The notes under the pieces are model-generated. The model did not search any database. It saw only the letters and a list, made by a program, of their open reading frames with translations, and was not told where the DNA came from. Positions 17,056 through 24,772 of a DNA stretch of 30,745 nucleotides are shown here, one piece after another. Source of the stretch: SVTX01 sp964629615 (GTDB lineage Bacteria > Bacillota > Clostridia > Oscillospirales > CAG-272). Location of the stretch: contig CAZVUD010000020.1 in assembly GCA_964629615.1 (NCBI GenBank), positions 1 to 30,745 of the forward strand, read 5' to 3'. The stretch's first letter is position 1. Each line of letters starts with the position of its first letter. A program made the position numbers and the translations under genes.

Positions 17056-17079
17056 TTAATGATGAAGAAAACGCCCCAT
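17056..17079 (-). CDS. Possible 7-codon leader peptide (MGRFLHH)
   Basis: In the long 5' leader of the lipoprotein gene, GGAGGTG (17086-17092 on the minus strand) lies 6 bases before ATG, followed by six codons and TAA. The Shine-Dalgarno is stronger than that of the lipoprotein itself (AAAGGA). It ends 44 bp upstream of the lipoprotein ATG. It may be a regulatory upstream ORF or a chance start. Confidence 0.35.
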   Translation of the reverse strand: MGRFLHH

Positions 17080-17118
17080 TGGACTCACCTCCAAAAAACA
17101 ATATTCCACCTTAAGATA

Positions 17119-17147
17119 ATATTAACACGTTTAACATAATTTGTCAA
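17119..17147 (-). promoter_or_regulatory. Promoter of the lipoprotein gene
   Basis: Minus strand TTGACA (17142-17147), 17-bp spacer, TAATAT (17119-17124). It gives a 5' leader of about 100 nt containing the possible leader peptide. Confidence 0.55.
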
Positions 17148-17177
17148 TATATATATACTAAACTTTATATGTACATT

Positions 17178-17195
17178 TTGTGCAATTTGACGAAT
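17178..17195 (+). repeat. 18-bp direct repeat, right copy
   Basis: Exact match in the same orientation to 15782-15799. It lies about 30 bp upstream of the lipoprotein -35 and about 50 bp upstream of the HAD-gene -35, so it could also be a regulator site. Confidence 0.9.
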
Positions 17196-17221
17196 TTTAT
17201 ATTTGCATTTTCAGGCAATTG

Positions 17222-17275
17222 TGACAAAATGTCAGTCTGTTTGCTATTGACACGCATCGGGCAGTCTGTTATAAT
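17222..17275 (+). promoter_or_regulatory. HAD-gene promoter with upstream inverted repeat
   Basis: Exact TTGACA (17247-17252), 17-bp spacer, exact TATAAT (17270-17275). Just upstream is the inverted repeat TGACA-AAA-TGTCA (17222-17234). CAGTCTGTT occurs twice, at 17233-17241 and 17262-17270, flanking the -35. Both are possible operator elements. Confidence 0.8.
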
Positions 17276-17307
17276 ATATACATAGTATTACAAAATTGGA
17301 GAAAATA

Positions 17308-17976
17308 ATGATAAAAGCACTTATATTTGACCTCGACGGTACACTTGCAGACACAATATACGCTATAGGCGAAGGATTGAACCTGATGCTCGACGAGCTT
17401 GGATATCCAAATATCACATATGATGATGTCCTCTCATTTATAAATTTCGGTGCGCGCGGCTATGTTGAAGGAGCAATACCCGAAAGTGAAGCAAAGGATG
17501 CAAAAAAGGTGGATCGCGCACTTGAGCTGTACAATGAAAAGTATGCTCTCACATATCTGCATACAGATCACTGCTACGACGGCATTTGCGAGATGTTAGA
17601 AAAATTATCCCCTCATTTCAGGCTTGGAATTTTATCGAACAAGCAGGATGAATTTGTAAAAGGGCTGGAAAAGCAGCTGTTCAGACCGGGTCTGTTTGAA
17701 ATATCGCACGGAACTCGCGACGGGATAGAGCCAAAGCCAAGTCCGCAAGCTCCGCTTGAATTTGCAGAGGCGTTCGGGCTTGACCCCTCGGAGATCGCTT
17801 TCATAGGCGACAGCGATGTTGACGTACTTACGGCGATAAACTCGGGCATGCTCCCTGTTGACGTATGCTGGGGATATCGCGACGAAGAAACTCTCAGACG
17901 TGTCGGAGCAAAATTTGTGGCTCACACACCAAGCGAGCTTTTCGATATACTTATGTCACTCAAAGACTCTATTTAA
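17308..17976 (+). CDS. HAD-superfamily hydrolase, phosphoglycolate-phosphatase-like
   Basis: 222 residues, subfamily IA. Motif I is DLDGTLADT (Asp8 nucleophile, Asp10 acid/base), motif II is ILSNK (Ser110), motif III is Lys143 in EPKPSP, and motif IV is FIGDSDVDV (Asp168, Asp172). A helical cap occupies about residues 15-90. Proteins of this group remove phosphate from phosphoglycolate, pyrophosphate or small sugar phosphates; the substrate cannot be assigned from sequence. The start is ATG 17308, with GGAG 6 bases upstream. A TTG four codons earlier is rejected because that GGAG site overlaps it. Monocistronic, with an exact consensus promoter and a strong terminator. Confidence 0.9.
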   Translation: MIKALIFDLDGTLADTIYAIGEGLNLMLDELGYPNITYDDVLSFINFGARGYVEGAIPESEAKDAKKVDRALELYNEKYALTYLHTDHCYDGICEMLEKLSPHFRLGILSNKQDEFVKGLEKQLFRPGLFEISHGTRDGIEPKPSPQAPLEFAEAFGLDPSEIAFIGDSDVDVLTAINSGMLPVDVCWGYRDEETLRRVGAKFVAHTPSELFDILMSLKDSI

Positions 17977-17980
17977 ACAA

Positions 17981-18019
17981 TATGGCGTGATGCTATGTGC
18001 ATCACGCCATATATTTTTA
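17981..18019 (+). terminator. Terminator of the HAD gene
   Basis: A perfect 13-bp stem (17981-17993 with 17999-18011), 5-nt loop, then TATTTTTAT. It is convergent with the Fe-S assembly gene and may serve both. Confidence 0.92.
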
Positions 18020-18960
18020 TCATTTGAGAAAACCGTTTATTATCTCTTCCTCTGCCTGCTTTTCATCAAGACCAAGCGTCATGAGCTTTATAAGCTGTTC
18101 GCCTGCTATCTTCCCTATAGCCGCCTCGTGAATGAGCGATGCGTCTATATGATTTGCAAGTATTTCGGGAACTGCCTTTACCTGCGCATTATCCATGATG
18201 ATCGCATCACACTCGGTATGTCCCGAGCATGCATTATTTCCTCTTATATCAGAGATAAATTCCTGTTTTGAATCATCCTTCGCAACAGAACGGGACACGA
18301 CATGTGCTCCCGAATTCTCACCGTTAAGATCAAGCACGAATTCCGTTCTCGCATATTGGCTACCTTGCGTCATTATNNNNNNNNNNTTTCGTGAACTATC
18401 AAGGTGGAGTCCTTTTCAAGCACGGCTCTGGTCTTTCTGTCGGTGGAATCAACTCCCTTTATCTGCGTCGTTTCCATCTCCATATAAGCGCCCTCGGCAA
18501 GATACACCACAGATGTGGGGTTCATAAGATTCTTTCCGTTACCGTCGCCCTCGCCATAGTGCTTTTCAACATACTTGACCTTGGCATTTTTTCCGACATA
18601 AAAGGTGTGTATACCACTGTGCTCGCTGTCCTGTACTCCGCAGTTGTGTATTCCGCAGCCTGCAACTATAAGCACGTCCGCGCCGTCTTCTATGTGAAAA
18701 TCATTATATACAAGCTCGCGCAAGCCCGTTTGTGCAAGTATCACGGGGATATGCACGCTCTCTCGCTTTGCAGACGATCTTATATATATATCTATACCTG
18801 CCTTGTCTGTCTTTTTCTCTATGATGATATTTTCGCTGTTATTTTTGGCAAACATCTCGCCGTCAACTCGCAAGGAATATGCTCCCTCTGGGATCTCGTG
18901 GAGGTCTGCCACCTGCTTTAGCATCTCAACCTTGATCTTATCAAGCTCTTTAACTGCCAT
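18020..18960 (-). CDS. SufB/SufD-family Fe-S scaffold (SmsB-like), interrupted by an assembly gap
   Basis: About 313 residues in two pieces around 10 N: residues 1-191 before the gap (18960-18387) and about 118 after it. The C-terminal block with LDLNGENSGAHVVSRSVAKDD, FISDIRGN, CSGHTECDAIIMD and ASLIHEAAIGKIAGEQLIKLMTLGL is strongly SufB-like, and the short length matches the single SufB/D protein of minimal SUF (SMS) systems, which builds Fe-S clusters with the partner ATPase. Read literally, the gap puts the two halves out of frame; this is an assembly artefact, not a biological frameshift (see findings). The start is ATG 18960 with AAGGAG at good spacing; a GTG at 18969 overlaps the sufC stop (GTGA) but is too close to the ribosome site. 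Confidence 0.88.
18377..18386. other. Assembly gap (10 N)
   Basis: Ten ambiguous bases inside the SufB/SmsB-like gene. The reading frames on the two sides agree only if the true length is 2 modulo 3. Confidence 0.99.
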
Positions 18961-18965
18961 TTGAC

Positions 18966-19697
18966 TCACTCCTTTCTGTCAGACGTAAATCTGCATCCTG
19001 CCTGCGCCGTCAAAAGCTCGGGCAATATCTCATTCTTACTGCCGACAGCCGCTATCTTACCGCCGGACAAAACAACTATCTTGTCCGCGATGTCAAGTAT
19101 CCTCTCTTGATGCGATATGATAAGGATATTGCCGTGCGTGCGCTCGTGCATCTTTTCAAACACCTGTATAAGGTTATTGAAACTCCACAGATCTATGCCC
19201 GCCTCGGGCTCGTCAAACACGGAAAACTTGGTTCCGCGCGCATTTATCATAGCTATCTCTATTCTCTTAAGCTCACCGCCCGAAAGAGATCCGTTTACCT
19301 CTCGGTTTATATATTCCTTTGCGCAAAGTCCAACCTCGGAGAGATACTTACATGCGTCAGACACGGATATCTTTGAGCCTGCCGCAAGAGATATCAGGTC
19401 CTTTACCGTAATTCCCTTAAACTTTACGGGCTGTTGGAATGCAAAGCTTATTCCGGCGCGCGATCTCTCGGTTATGCTCATATTTGTGATATCAACGCCG
19501 TCAAGCAATATCTGACCCTCATCTGCACGGTATATTCCTGCGATGACCTTGGCAAGAGTGGATTTTCCCGATCCGTTAGGTCCTGTTATGGCAACAAATC
19601 GGTCGTCCACCGTAAGATTTATATTATCAAGTATCTTTGTAGTTATTCCGCTCTTCTCATCTGTAACTGAATACGACAGATCTTTAATCTCAAGCAT
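18966..19697 (-). CDS. sufC: Fe-S assembly ATPase SufC (SmsC-like)
   Basis: 243 residues, a cytoplasmic soluble ABC ATPase that powers the SufB/D scaffold. Walker A is GPNGSGKST (39-47), the Q-loop is AFQQP, the signature is LSGGELKR, Walker B is FSVFDEPEAGID and the H-loop is ISHQE. FDEPEAGID and the SGGELKRIEIAM surroundings are typical of SufC rather than of importer ATPases. It lies 5 bp upstream of the SufB-like gene. No SufS, SufU or NifS is adjacent, as is usual for the two-gene minimal system. RBS AGGA lies 8 bases before the ATG. Confidence 0.93.
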   Translation of the reverse strand: MLEIKDLSYSVTDEKSGITTKILDNINLTVDDRFVAITGPNGSGKSTLAKVIAGIYRADEGQILLDGVDITNMSITERSRAGISFAFQQPVKFKGITVKDLISLAAGSKISVSDACKYLSEVGLCAKEYINREVNGSLSGGELKRIEIAMINARGTKFSVFDEPEAGIDLWSFNNLIQVFEKMHERTHGNILIISHQERILDIADKIVVLSGGKIAAVGSKNEILPELLTAQAGCRFTSDRKE

Positions 19698-19736
19698 TTA
19701 CTTTTCCTTTCATGATCATAAACAGCATTACATTAT

Positions 19737-19765
19737 ATTTTACCATATTATTCAACATTTTACAA
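19737..19765 (-). promoter_or_regulatory. Promoter of the sufC-sufB-like operon
   Basis: Minus strand TTGTAA (19760-19765), 17-bp spacer, TAAAAT (19737-19742) with TG one base upstream. Confidence 0.6.
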
Positions 19766-19818
19766 TAGCTTTTTGAAAAATTACTGCAATTCAGCCTAAA
19801 ATAGTTATGTTACGCAAA

Positions 19819-19846
19819 GCATCGGCTGACACATATCAGCCGATGC
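19819..19846 (-). terminator. Hairpin at the end of the liv operon
   Basis: A perfect 11-bp stem (19819-19829 with 19836-19846), loop of 6 nt, 13 bp after the livF stop. The minus-strand tail is only TTTGCG, so it may be a weak terminator. Confidence 0.55.
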
Positions 19847-19859
19847 AATTTTAATATCA

Positions 19860-20570
19860 TTATGAACCGAGATATGCTTCTCTTACCTTTTCGCTTGCCG
19901 CAAGCTCTGCTCCCGTTCCCGAAAGCATTATGGAGCCCGTTTCTATAACGTAAGCTCTGTCGGCAATGGCAAGTGCCTTTTCCGCATTCTGCTCTACGAG
20001 CAATATGGTAGTTCCCGTTTCGTTTAAGTGCTTTATCATATCAAACACCTGCGACACAAGTATCGGGGCAAGTCCCATAGAAGGCTCATCCAGCATGAGC
20101 AGCTTTGGGTGACTCATAAGTGCCCTGCCCATTGCAAGCATCTGCTGTTCGCCGCCCGACAGCATTCCTGCCATCTGTGTACGCCTCTCGGCGAGTCGCG
20201 GAAACAGTGAATATATATTATCCAGATCCTTTTTGATCTGCGAGCGGTCCTTTACCGTATACGCTCCGAGCATGAGATTTTCATAAACATTCAGCTCTGC
20301 AAATATGCGGCGTCCCTCGGGCACCTGTGTCAGTCCAGATCGCATGATCTTATGCGTGGGTACTCCCGCTATGCTGTTACCGTCGAACACTATATCGCCA
20401 GATCTCAATGGAATAAATCCCATAATACTGTTCATTGCAGTGGTCTTGCCTGCGCCGTTTGCGCCGATAAGGGTAACTATCTCACCCTCATTTACCTCAA
20501 AGGAAACTCCCTTGAGCGCATTTATAACACCGTAATATACCTCTATATTTTTAACCTCAAGAAGTGCCAT
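19860..20570 (-). CDS. livF: Branched-chain amino acid ABC transporter ATPase LivF
   Basis: 236 residues. Walker A is GANGAGKTT (36-44), the signature is LSGGEQQML, Walker B is LLMLDEPSMGL and the H-loop is VEQNA. The LEVKNIEVYYGVINALKGVSFEV start and the SMGLAPILV segment are typical of LivF. It is the second ATPase of the leucine/isoleucine/valine-type importer. The ATG at 20570 was chosen as matching the family N-terminus. A GTG at 20582 overlaps the livG stop as GTGA and is an alternative. Ribosome sites are weak for both, consistent with translational coupling to livG. Confidence 0.92.
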   Translation of the reverse strand: MALLEVKNIEVYYGVINALKGVSFEVNEGEIVTLIGANGAGKTTAMNSIMGFIPLRSGDIVFDGNSIAGVPTHKIMRSGLTQVPEGRRIFAELNVYENLMLGAYTVKDRSQIKKDLDNIYSLFPRLAERRTQMAGMLSGGEQQMLAMGRALMSHPKLLMLDEPSMGLAPILVSQVFDMIKHLNETGTTILLVEQNAEKALAIADRAYVIETGSIMLSGTGAELAASEKVREAYLGS

Positions 20571-20578
20571 TTCATTTC

Positions 20579-21349
20579 TCACTTTCCGATATAAGCCTTT
20601 ATGACATCGGGGTCACTTAAGGCTTCCTTTGTACTGCCCGATGCTATGACGGTACCGAAATTCAAAACGGTTATCCTGTCACATATTGCGGAAACGAATT
20701 TCAGGTCATGCTCGATGAGCAATACCGTAACACCGAATTCATCACGCAAGAGCTGTATCGTGCGTCTCAGATCCTCGGTCTCATGCGGATTCATACCTGC
20801 CGCAGGCTCGTCCAGCAGCAAAAGCTTCGGCTCGGTCGCCAAGGCTCTCGCTATCTCAAGCTTTCTTTGCTTGCCGTAGGGGAGATTACATGCAAGGGCG
20901 TTTTTCTCATCCTCAAGTCCGAATATTCTAAGTATCTCAAGTGCCTTCTCCTTCATCGCTCGCTCGCACTTAAAGTGTCGAGGCAATCTAAAAAAGCTCT
21001 CGGGCATACTGCAAGCGTACTCTTCGCGGTTATGAAGTCCAACCATTACATTATGCCGCACGGTCATATTGTTGAACAGCCTGATATTCTGGAACGTACG
21101 GGCAATTCCCTCGTGATTTATCTTTTCCTGTGAAAAGCGTTTTATCTCCTTGCCGTCAAGAAAGAGCTTTCCCTCTGTCGGTCGGTAAACGCCTGTCAGA
21201 AGGTTGAAAACGGTCGTCTTTCCTGCTCCGTTAGGACCGATAAGACCGTATATCTCACCTTTTTTTACCTGCAGATTAAAATTGCTTACTGCCTTAAGTC
21301 CGCCAAATGAGATACCTAAATTTTGGGTTTCAAGTACGAATTCACTCAT
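20579..21349 (-). CDS. livG: Branched-chain amino acid ABC transporter ATPase LivG
   Basis: 256 residues. Walker A is GPNGAGKTT (38-46), then the LivG-type insert with EGIARTFQNIRLFNNMTVRHNVMVGLHN, signature-region NLPYGKQRKLEIARAL (in place of LSGGQ, as usual in LivG), Walker B LLLLDEPAAGMNP and the H-loop IEHDL. It energises uptake together with LivF. Its start overlaps the end of livM by 8 bp, and GGAGG lies 6 bases before the ATG. Confidence 0.94.
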   Translation of the reverse strand: MSEFVLETQNLGISFGGLKAVSNFNLQVKKGEIYGLIGPNGAGKTTVFNLLTGVYRPTEGKLFLDGKEIKRFSQEKINHEGIARTFQNIRLFNNMTVRHNVMVGLHNREEYACSMPESFFRLPRHFKCERAMKEKALEILRIFGLEDEKNALACNLPYGKQRKLEIARALATEPKLLLLDEPAAGMNPHETEDLRRTIQLLRDEFGVTVLLIEHDLKFVSAICDRITVLNFGTVIASGSTKEALSDPDVIKAYIGK

Positions 21350-22469
21350 TTTTGTCCTCCTTTGGCTTATCAGGTGTAGGGTCGTTTATTACAAGATCTG
21401 TAGACAAGATCGCATCCATCTTGATCTTAGTGGGAACGACATCCCAGCGCTTTGCGTCATCGCCGTCCTGCTGCTTGCTCTTGAATATCTTGGCAAACAG
21501 ATTTCGGAAATTGTATTTATCCCTGAAGCTCTTGAGCATGGGAGAATTGCTGTATATAACCACTGCGATAAGTATGAGTGCATATACGAGATCCTTCAAG
21601 ACTGCAAGATTTCCCGTGAGCTGTGTCTGCAAAACGGAATTCAGAAGTGTGATGGCAGTTGCCGCGATAAGCGAGCCTGTAATATTGCCCATGCCGCCAA
21701 ACACTACTACAACGAGCATTTCTATGGAATAGTTATAATCAAAGCTTACGCTTGAGATATTATTTTGAGAATAGCTGAAGAGAACGCCTGCAAAGCCTGC
21801 AAACACTGCCGCTACGACAAAGCCCGTAAGCTTATATTTTGTAACGTTTATACCTGTTGCTCTTGCGGCTATCTCATTGTCGCGTATCGCGGTGATCGCA
21901 CGTCCGTGCTTGCTCCTTATCAGGTTCTGCACAACAAACAGTGTAAGAAGCACCATAACGAAGCATATTATAAAGAGATATTTTCTGTCATATCTCGGCG
22001 TTGCCATGCCAATTGCGCCGCCAAAGCTCTCTGCACTTGAATTTTGGAAGAGCACTCTAACGATCTCGCCAAAGGCAAGCGTGGTTATGGCAAGGTAATC
22101 GCCCTTGAGGCGCAACGCAGGCAGACCTATTATAAATCCGCATATTCCTGCGCAGATGCCGCCCACTGCAAGGGATATAAGGAGCGCAGCAAAGCCATTT
22201 CCCATATTTGGAACGAGGATAGTCGATACCTTTCCTCCGAGATATGCGCCTACGCACATAAATCCTGCATGTCCCAACGACAATTCTCCCAAAAATCCTA
22301 CTACAAGGCTGAGCGAAACTGCGAGTATCATGCTGATAGCTACCTTTTCAAGATTAACGTAATCCGATCTCTTGAGCATGCCCGTAAGAGAAAGCACGGT
22401 AAAGAGCAATGTCACAGCTCCGATAAGTATGTAATTTACATAATTTCTCCATTTTATCCTTTTCATCAT
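21342..22469 (-). CDS. livM: Branched-chain amino acid ABC transporter permease LivM
   Basis: 375 residues, with about nine transmembrane helices and the family blocks SLGHAGFMCVGAY (about 66-78), LRLKGDYLAITTLAFGEI and NEIAARATGINVTKYK, the last being the coupling region to the ATPases. A charged cytoplasmic tail of about 60 residues after residue 313 is longer than in E. coli LivM and has no recognised domain. Its ATG overlaps the livH stop as ATGA, which fixes the start at 22469. Confidence 0.93.
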   Translation of the reverse strand: MMKRIKWRNYVNYILIGAVTLLFTVLSLTGMLKRSDYVNLEKVAISMILAVSLSLVVGFLGELSLGHAGFMCVGAYLGGKVSTILVPNMGNGFAALLISLAVGGICAGICGFIIGLPALRLKGDYLAITTLAFGEIVRVLFQNSSAESFGGAIGMATPRYDRKYLFIICFVMVLLTLFVVQNLIRSKHGRAITAIRDNEIAARATGINVTKYKLTGFVVAAVFAGFAGVLFSYSQNNISSVSFDYNYSIEMLVVVVFGGMGNITGSLIAATAITLLNSVLQTQLTGNLAVLKDLVYALILIAVVIYSNSPMLKSFRDKYNFRNLFAKIFKSKQQDGDDAKRWDVVPTKIKMDAILSTDLVINDPTPDKPKEDKNE

Positions 22470-23332
22470 ACCTTCTCCCTTCTCTTCTTACCGAGCAAGC
22501 CCGTGGGTCTTACAAGAAGAATTACAATGAGGATAGCAAACTCTATCGCATCGGTATACGGTGATATTGCAGGGATAGACTGCGCAAAGCACTCTATAAC
22601 GCCAAGTAAAAGACCGCCTATCATAGCACCCGGTATAGAACCGATACCGCCGATAACAGCCGCCGTGAAAGCCTTGATTCCGGGAAGCGATCCAAACGAA
22701 GGAGTTATGGTCGGCGCTTTAAGCAGGAAGAACAAGCTTGCCAGGGACGCAAGTCCCGAGCCAATCGCGAATGTTACCATTATGATATTGTTTACATTTA
22801 TTCCCATGAGCTGTGCCGCGCCCTTATCCTCGGAAACAGCCACCATTGCTCTTCCTGTTTTGGAGAGCTTTACAAAAAGGTTGAGTCCTATCATTACGAC
22901 AAGGGAGCATATGAGGGTGATCACGGTATTATAGCTTATGGAAAGTCCGCCTATCTTAAATGTGCCGAGATCGGCGATGACTACAAATTTGGGCGCTGAT
23001 CCAAACACCATCTGGGCTATGCTCTGGAGCAGATAGCTCACGCCTATGGCAGTGATGAGCACCGCCAAGGGAGATGCGCCGCGAAGCGGCTTGTATGCTA
23101 TCTTTTCTATAAGTATTCCGATCAATATACAGAAAATGACTGATGCGATTATCGCAACTATCGGATCTATCCACAAAAACAGAAGGATGGTGTATCCGCC
23201 TACCATTATTATGTCACCGTGTGCAAAATTCAGCATTTTTGCAATTCCGTATACCATAGTATAGCCGAGCGCGATCATAGCATAGATGCCGCCAAGGCTC
23301 AAACCGTTTACAAATGTTATCAAATATTCCAT
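22466..23332 (-). CDS. livH: Branched-chain amino acid ABC transporter permease LivH
   Basis: 288 residues and about eight helices. Family blocks are NGLSLGGIYAMIALGYTMVYGI (from residue 9), NFAHGDIIMVGGY, RPLRGASPLAVLITAIG and GKTGRAMVAVSED-like sequence before the coupling helix. It forms the membrane pore with LivM. It is separated from livJ by 63 bp that contain an attenuator-like hairpin, and GGGAAG lies a few bases before the ATG. Confidence 0.93.
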   Translation of the reverse strand: MEYLITFVNGLSLGGIYAMIALGYTMVYGIAKMLNFAHGDIIMVGGYTILLFLWIDPIVAIIASVIFCILIGILIEKIAYKPLRGASPLAVLITAIGVSYLLQSIAQMVFGSAPKFVVIADLGTFKIGGLSISYNTVITLICSLVVMIGLNLFVKLSKTGRAMVAVSEDKGAAQLMGINVNNIIMVTFAIGSGLASLASLFFLLKAPTITPSFGSLPGIKAFTAAVIGGIGSIPGAMIGGLLLGVIECFAQSIPAISPYTDAIEFAILIVILLVRPTGLLGKKRREKV

Positions 23333-23340
23333 AATTCTTC

Positions 23341-23384
23341 CCTTTTAACAAACGATTGCCAAAGCAATAAAGCATCGGCAACCG
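23341..23384 (-). terminator. Intercistronic hairpin between livJ and livH
   Basis: An 8-bp stem with one G-T pair (23353-23360 with 23377-23384), 16-nt loop, followed on the minus strand by TTTGTTAAAAGG. A partial terminator here would leave more livJ than livHMGF mRNA, a common arrangement for binding-protein operons. Confidence 0.5.
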
Positions 23385-23395
23385 TTATGTTCATA

Positions 23396-24619
23396 TTAAC
23401 TTTCAGTACGTGTATAGGTTCTCTCTTTTACGATATACTTGATCGCTTCCTTCTGTACAGTACCGTTGGAATTCCACGATATCTCAGATCTTTCGTTGCC
23501 AACTGTCTTACCTGTAATTCCTCTGTATACGAAGGTATCGCTGTTAAACACCTCTTTAAGTATCTCGCACATATCAGACGGGGAGGTATTGGCTTTTACG
23601 TCCTTGCCGTTAGCCTTTGCTGTCTTTAATGCCTCATATATAGCATACACACAGTCATATGCTGACGCGCCGAACTGATTAAGGGGCTCTTTTTCCTCGT
23701 CATAGGCATCATTGTACTTCTTGATAAACTCTGCCGACGGACCTTCTGTTGCATTGGAATTGAAGTGCGACAGATAAGATATCTCCTGATCCACCTGACT
23801 GATGTCAAATCCCTTGATGGCATCGATGCCGTCAAAGCCGTCGCATCCGTAATATGTAGCTATGCTGTTCTCCACACTGTTTGCCTGCGTCATAAACTGC
23901 GATGCAGGTGTATAGTAGATTGGCATGAAAACTATCTCACAATTCTTAAGCAGCTGGATCTGCGAATCGAATGTTGAAGCATTGCCGACAAACGAGGCTG
24001 TCGTGGACGTGATATCTCCAAACGAGGAGTCAAGTCCTGCCTTGAAGTTTTCATATATACCCTTGGAATACTCGTCATCTGCCTTATAGAACACGCCTAT
24101 CTTCTTGCCCTTGTAATTTTCATTGAAGAATTTAGCCGCGGCAGTACCCTGGTTCGAATCCGAGAAGCACATCTGATATCCGTTTGCAAATTCGGGAACT
24201 GTATCACCTGTAGCCGAGGGTGTGATAAAGAAGACATTATCTTCTTTTGCAAAGTTCTTAAACTCAAGTGAGGGCTTTGTCGTTACCGATCCGAGCGACA
24301 CCTGCATGCCCTGCTCATAAAGATTTGCGTAAAGTGTTTCGACGGTAGTAGCATCATGCTTGTCATCAAGCATTACAAGCTCAAACTCAATTCCGTCAAG
24401 ACCGCCTGCCTTGTTTATCTCATCAATGGCAAGCATAGCTGAATTCTTTACAGCGATGCCGTATATGGCTGCATCACCTGTAAGCGGACCTGTAAGTCCT
24501 ATCTTTATCTTCTCATTGTCTTTTGCGGAATTATCGGTATTACATCCTGTAAGACCGATCGCACCAAATGCCGTTACTGCGCTGAGCAGAAATGTTAATA
24601 ATTTGGTTGTGAGTTTCAT
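23396..24619 (-). CDS. livJ: Branched-chain amino acid ABC transporter substrate-binding lipoprotein LivJ
   Basis: 407 residues. A signal peptide with lipobox LTGC (Cys28) is followed by a type I periplasmic-binding fold (Peripla_BP_6), with KIGLTGPLTGDAAIYG at the start of the mature domain, FITPSATGDTVPEFANGYQM and the ASAYDCVYAIYEALK helix. It is tethered to the outer membrane face and delivers substrate to LivHM. The precise ligand (Leu/Ile/Val or another small molecule) cannot be read from sequence. The start is ATG 24619 with AAGGAG 9 bases upstream; a GTG three codons earlier is rejected. First gene of livJHMGF. Confidence 0.93.
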   Translation of the reverse strand: MKLTTKLLTFLLSAVTAFGAIGLTGCNTDNSAKDNEKIKIGLTGPLTGDAAIYGIAVKNSAMLAIDEINKAGGLDGIEFELVMLDDKHDATTVETLYANLYEQGMQVSLGSVTTKPSLEFKNFAKEDNVFFITPSATGDTVPEFANGYQMCFSDSNQGTAAAKFFNENYKGKKIGVFYKADDEYSKGIYENFKAGLDSSFGDITSTTASFVGNASTFDSQIQLLKNCEIVFMPIYYTPASQFMTQANSVENSIATYYGCDGFDGIDAIKGFDISQVDQEISYLSHFNSNATEGPSAEFIKKYNDAYDEEKEPLNQFGASAYDCVYAIYEALKTAKANGKDVKANTSPSDMCEILKEVFNSDTFVYRGITGKTVGNERSEISWNSNGTVQKEAIKYIVKERTYTRTES

Positions 24620-24672
24620 GATCTTCACTCCTTTTTTGAAACATTTTAACGCTTTAATTCGTTAATAGGTCA

Positions 24673-24701
24673 ATTATACCCCGAAAATGCGCTTTTGTCA
24701 A
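24673..24701 (-). promoter_or_regulatory. Promoter of the liv operon
   Basis: Minus strand exact TTGACA (24696-24701), 17-bp spacer, exact TATAAT (24673-24678), about 54 bp before the livJ ATG. Confidence 0.88.
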
Positions 24702-24772
24702 TAGTTTTTTCACAATTTATGTAAAAAAATACGAAAAGTGTCGCAGATTTTTACAATAGAGCGGTCCTTGGC

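Noticed and set aside
17222..17234. TGACA-AAA-TGTCA as a CRP/FNR-type site
   Set aside because: The half-sites do not match known CRP or FNR spacing. It is kept only as a generic possible operator.
18371..18376. Stop codon that appears to end the first half of the SufB-like gene
   Set aside because: It arises only from reading the arbitrary 10-N gap at face value. The C-terminal half continues the same family in another frame.
22044..22934. 296-residue plus-strand frame opposite livM and livH
   Set aside because: It spans two conserved permease genes in antisense, with low-complexity composition and no family motif.
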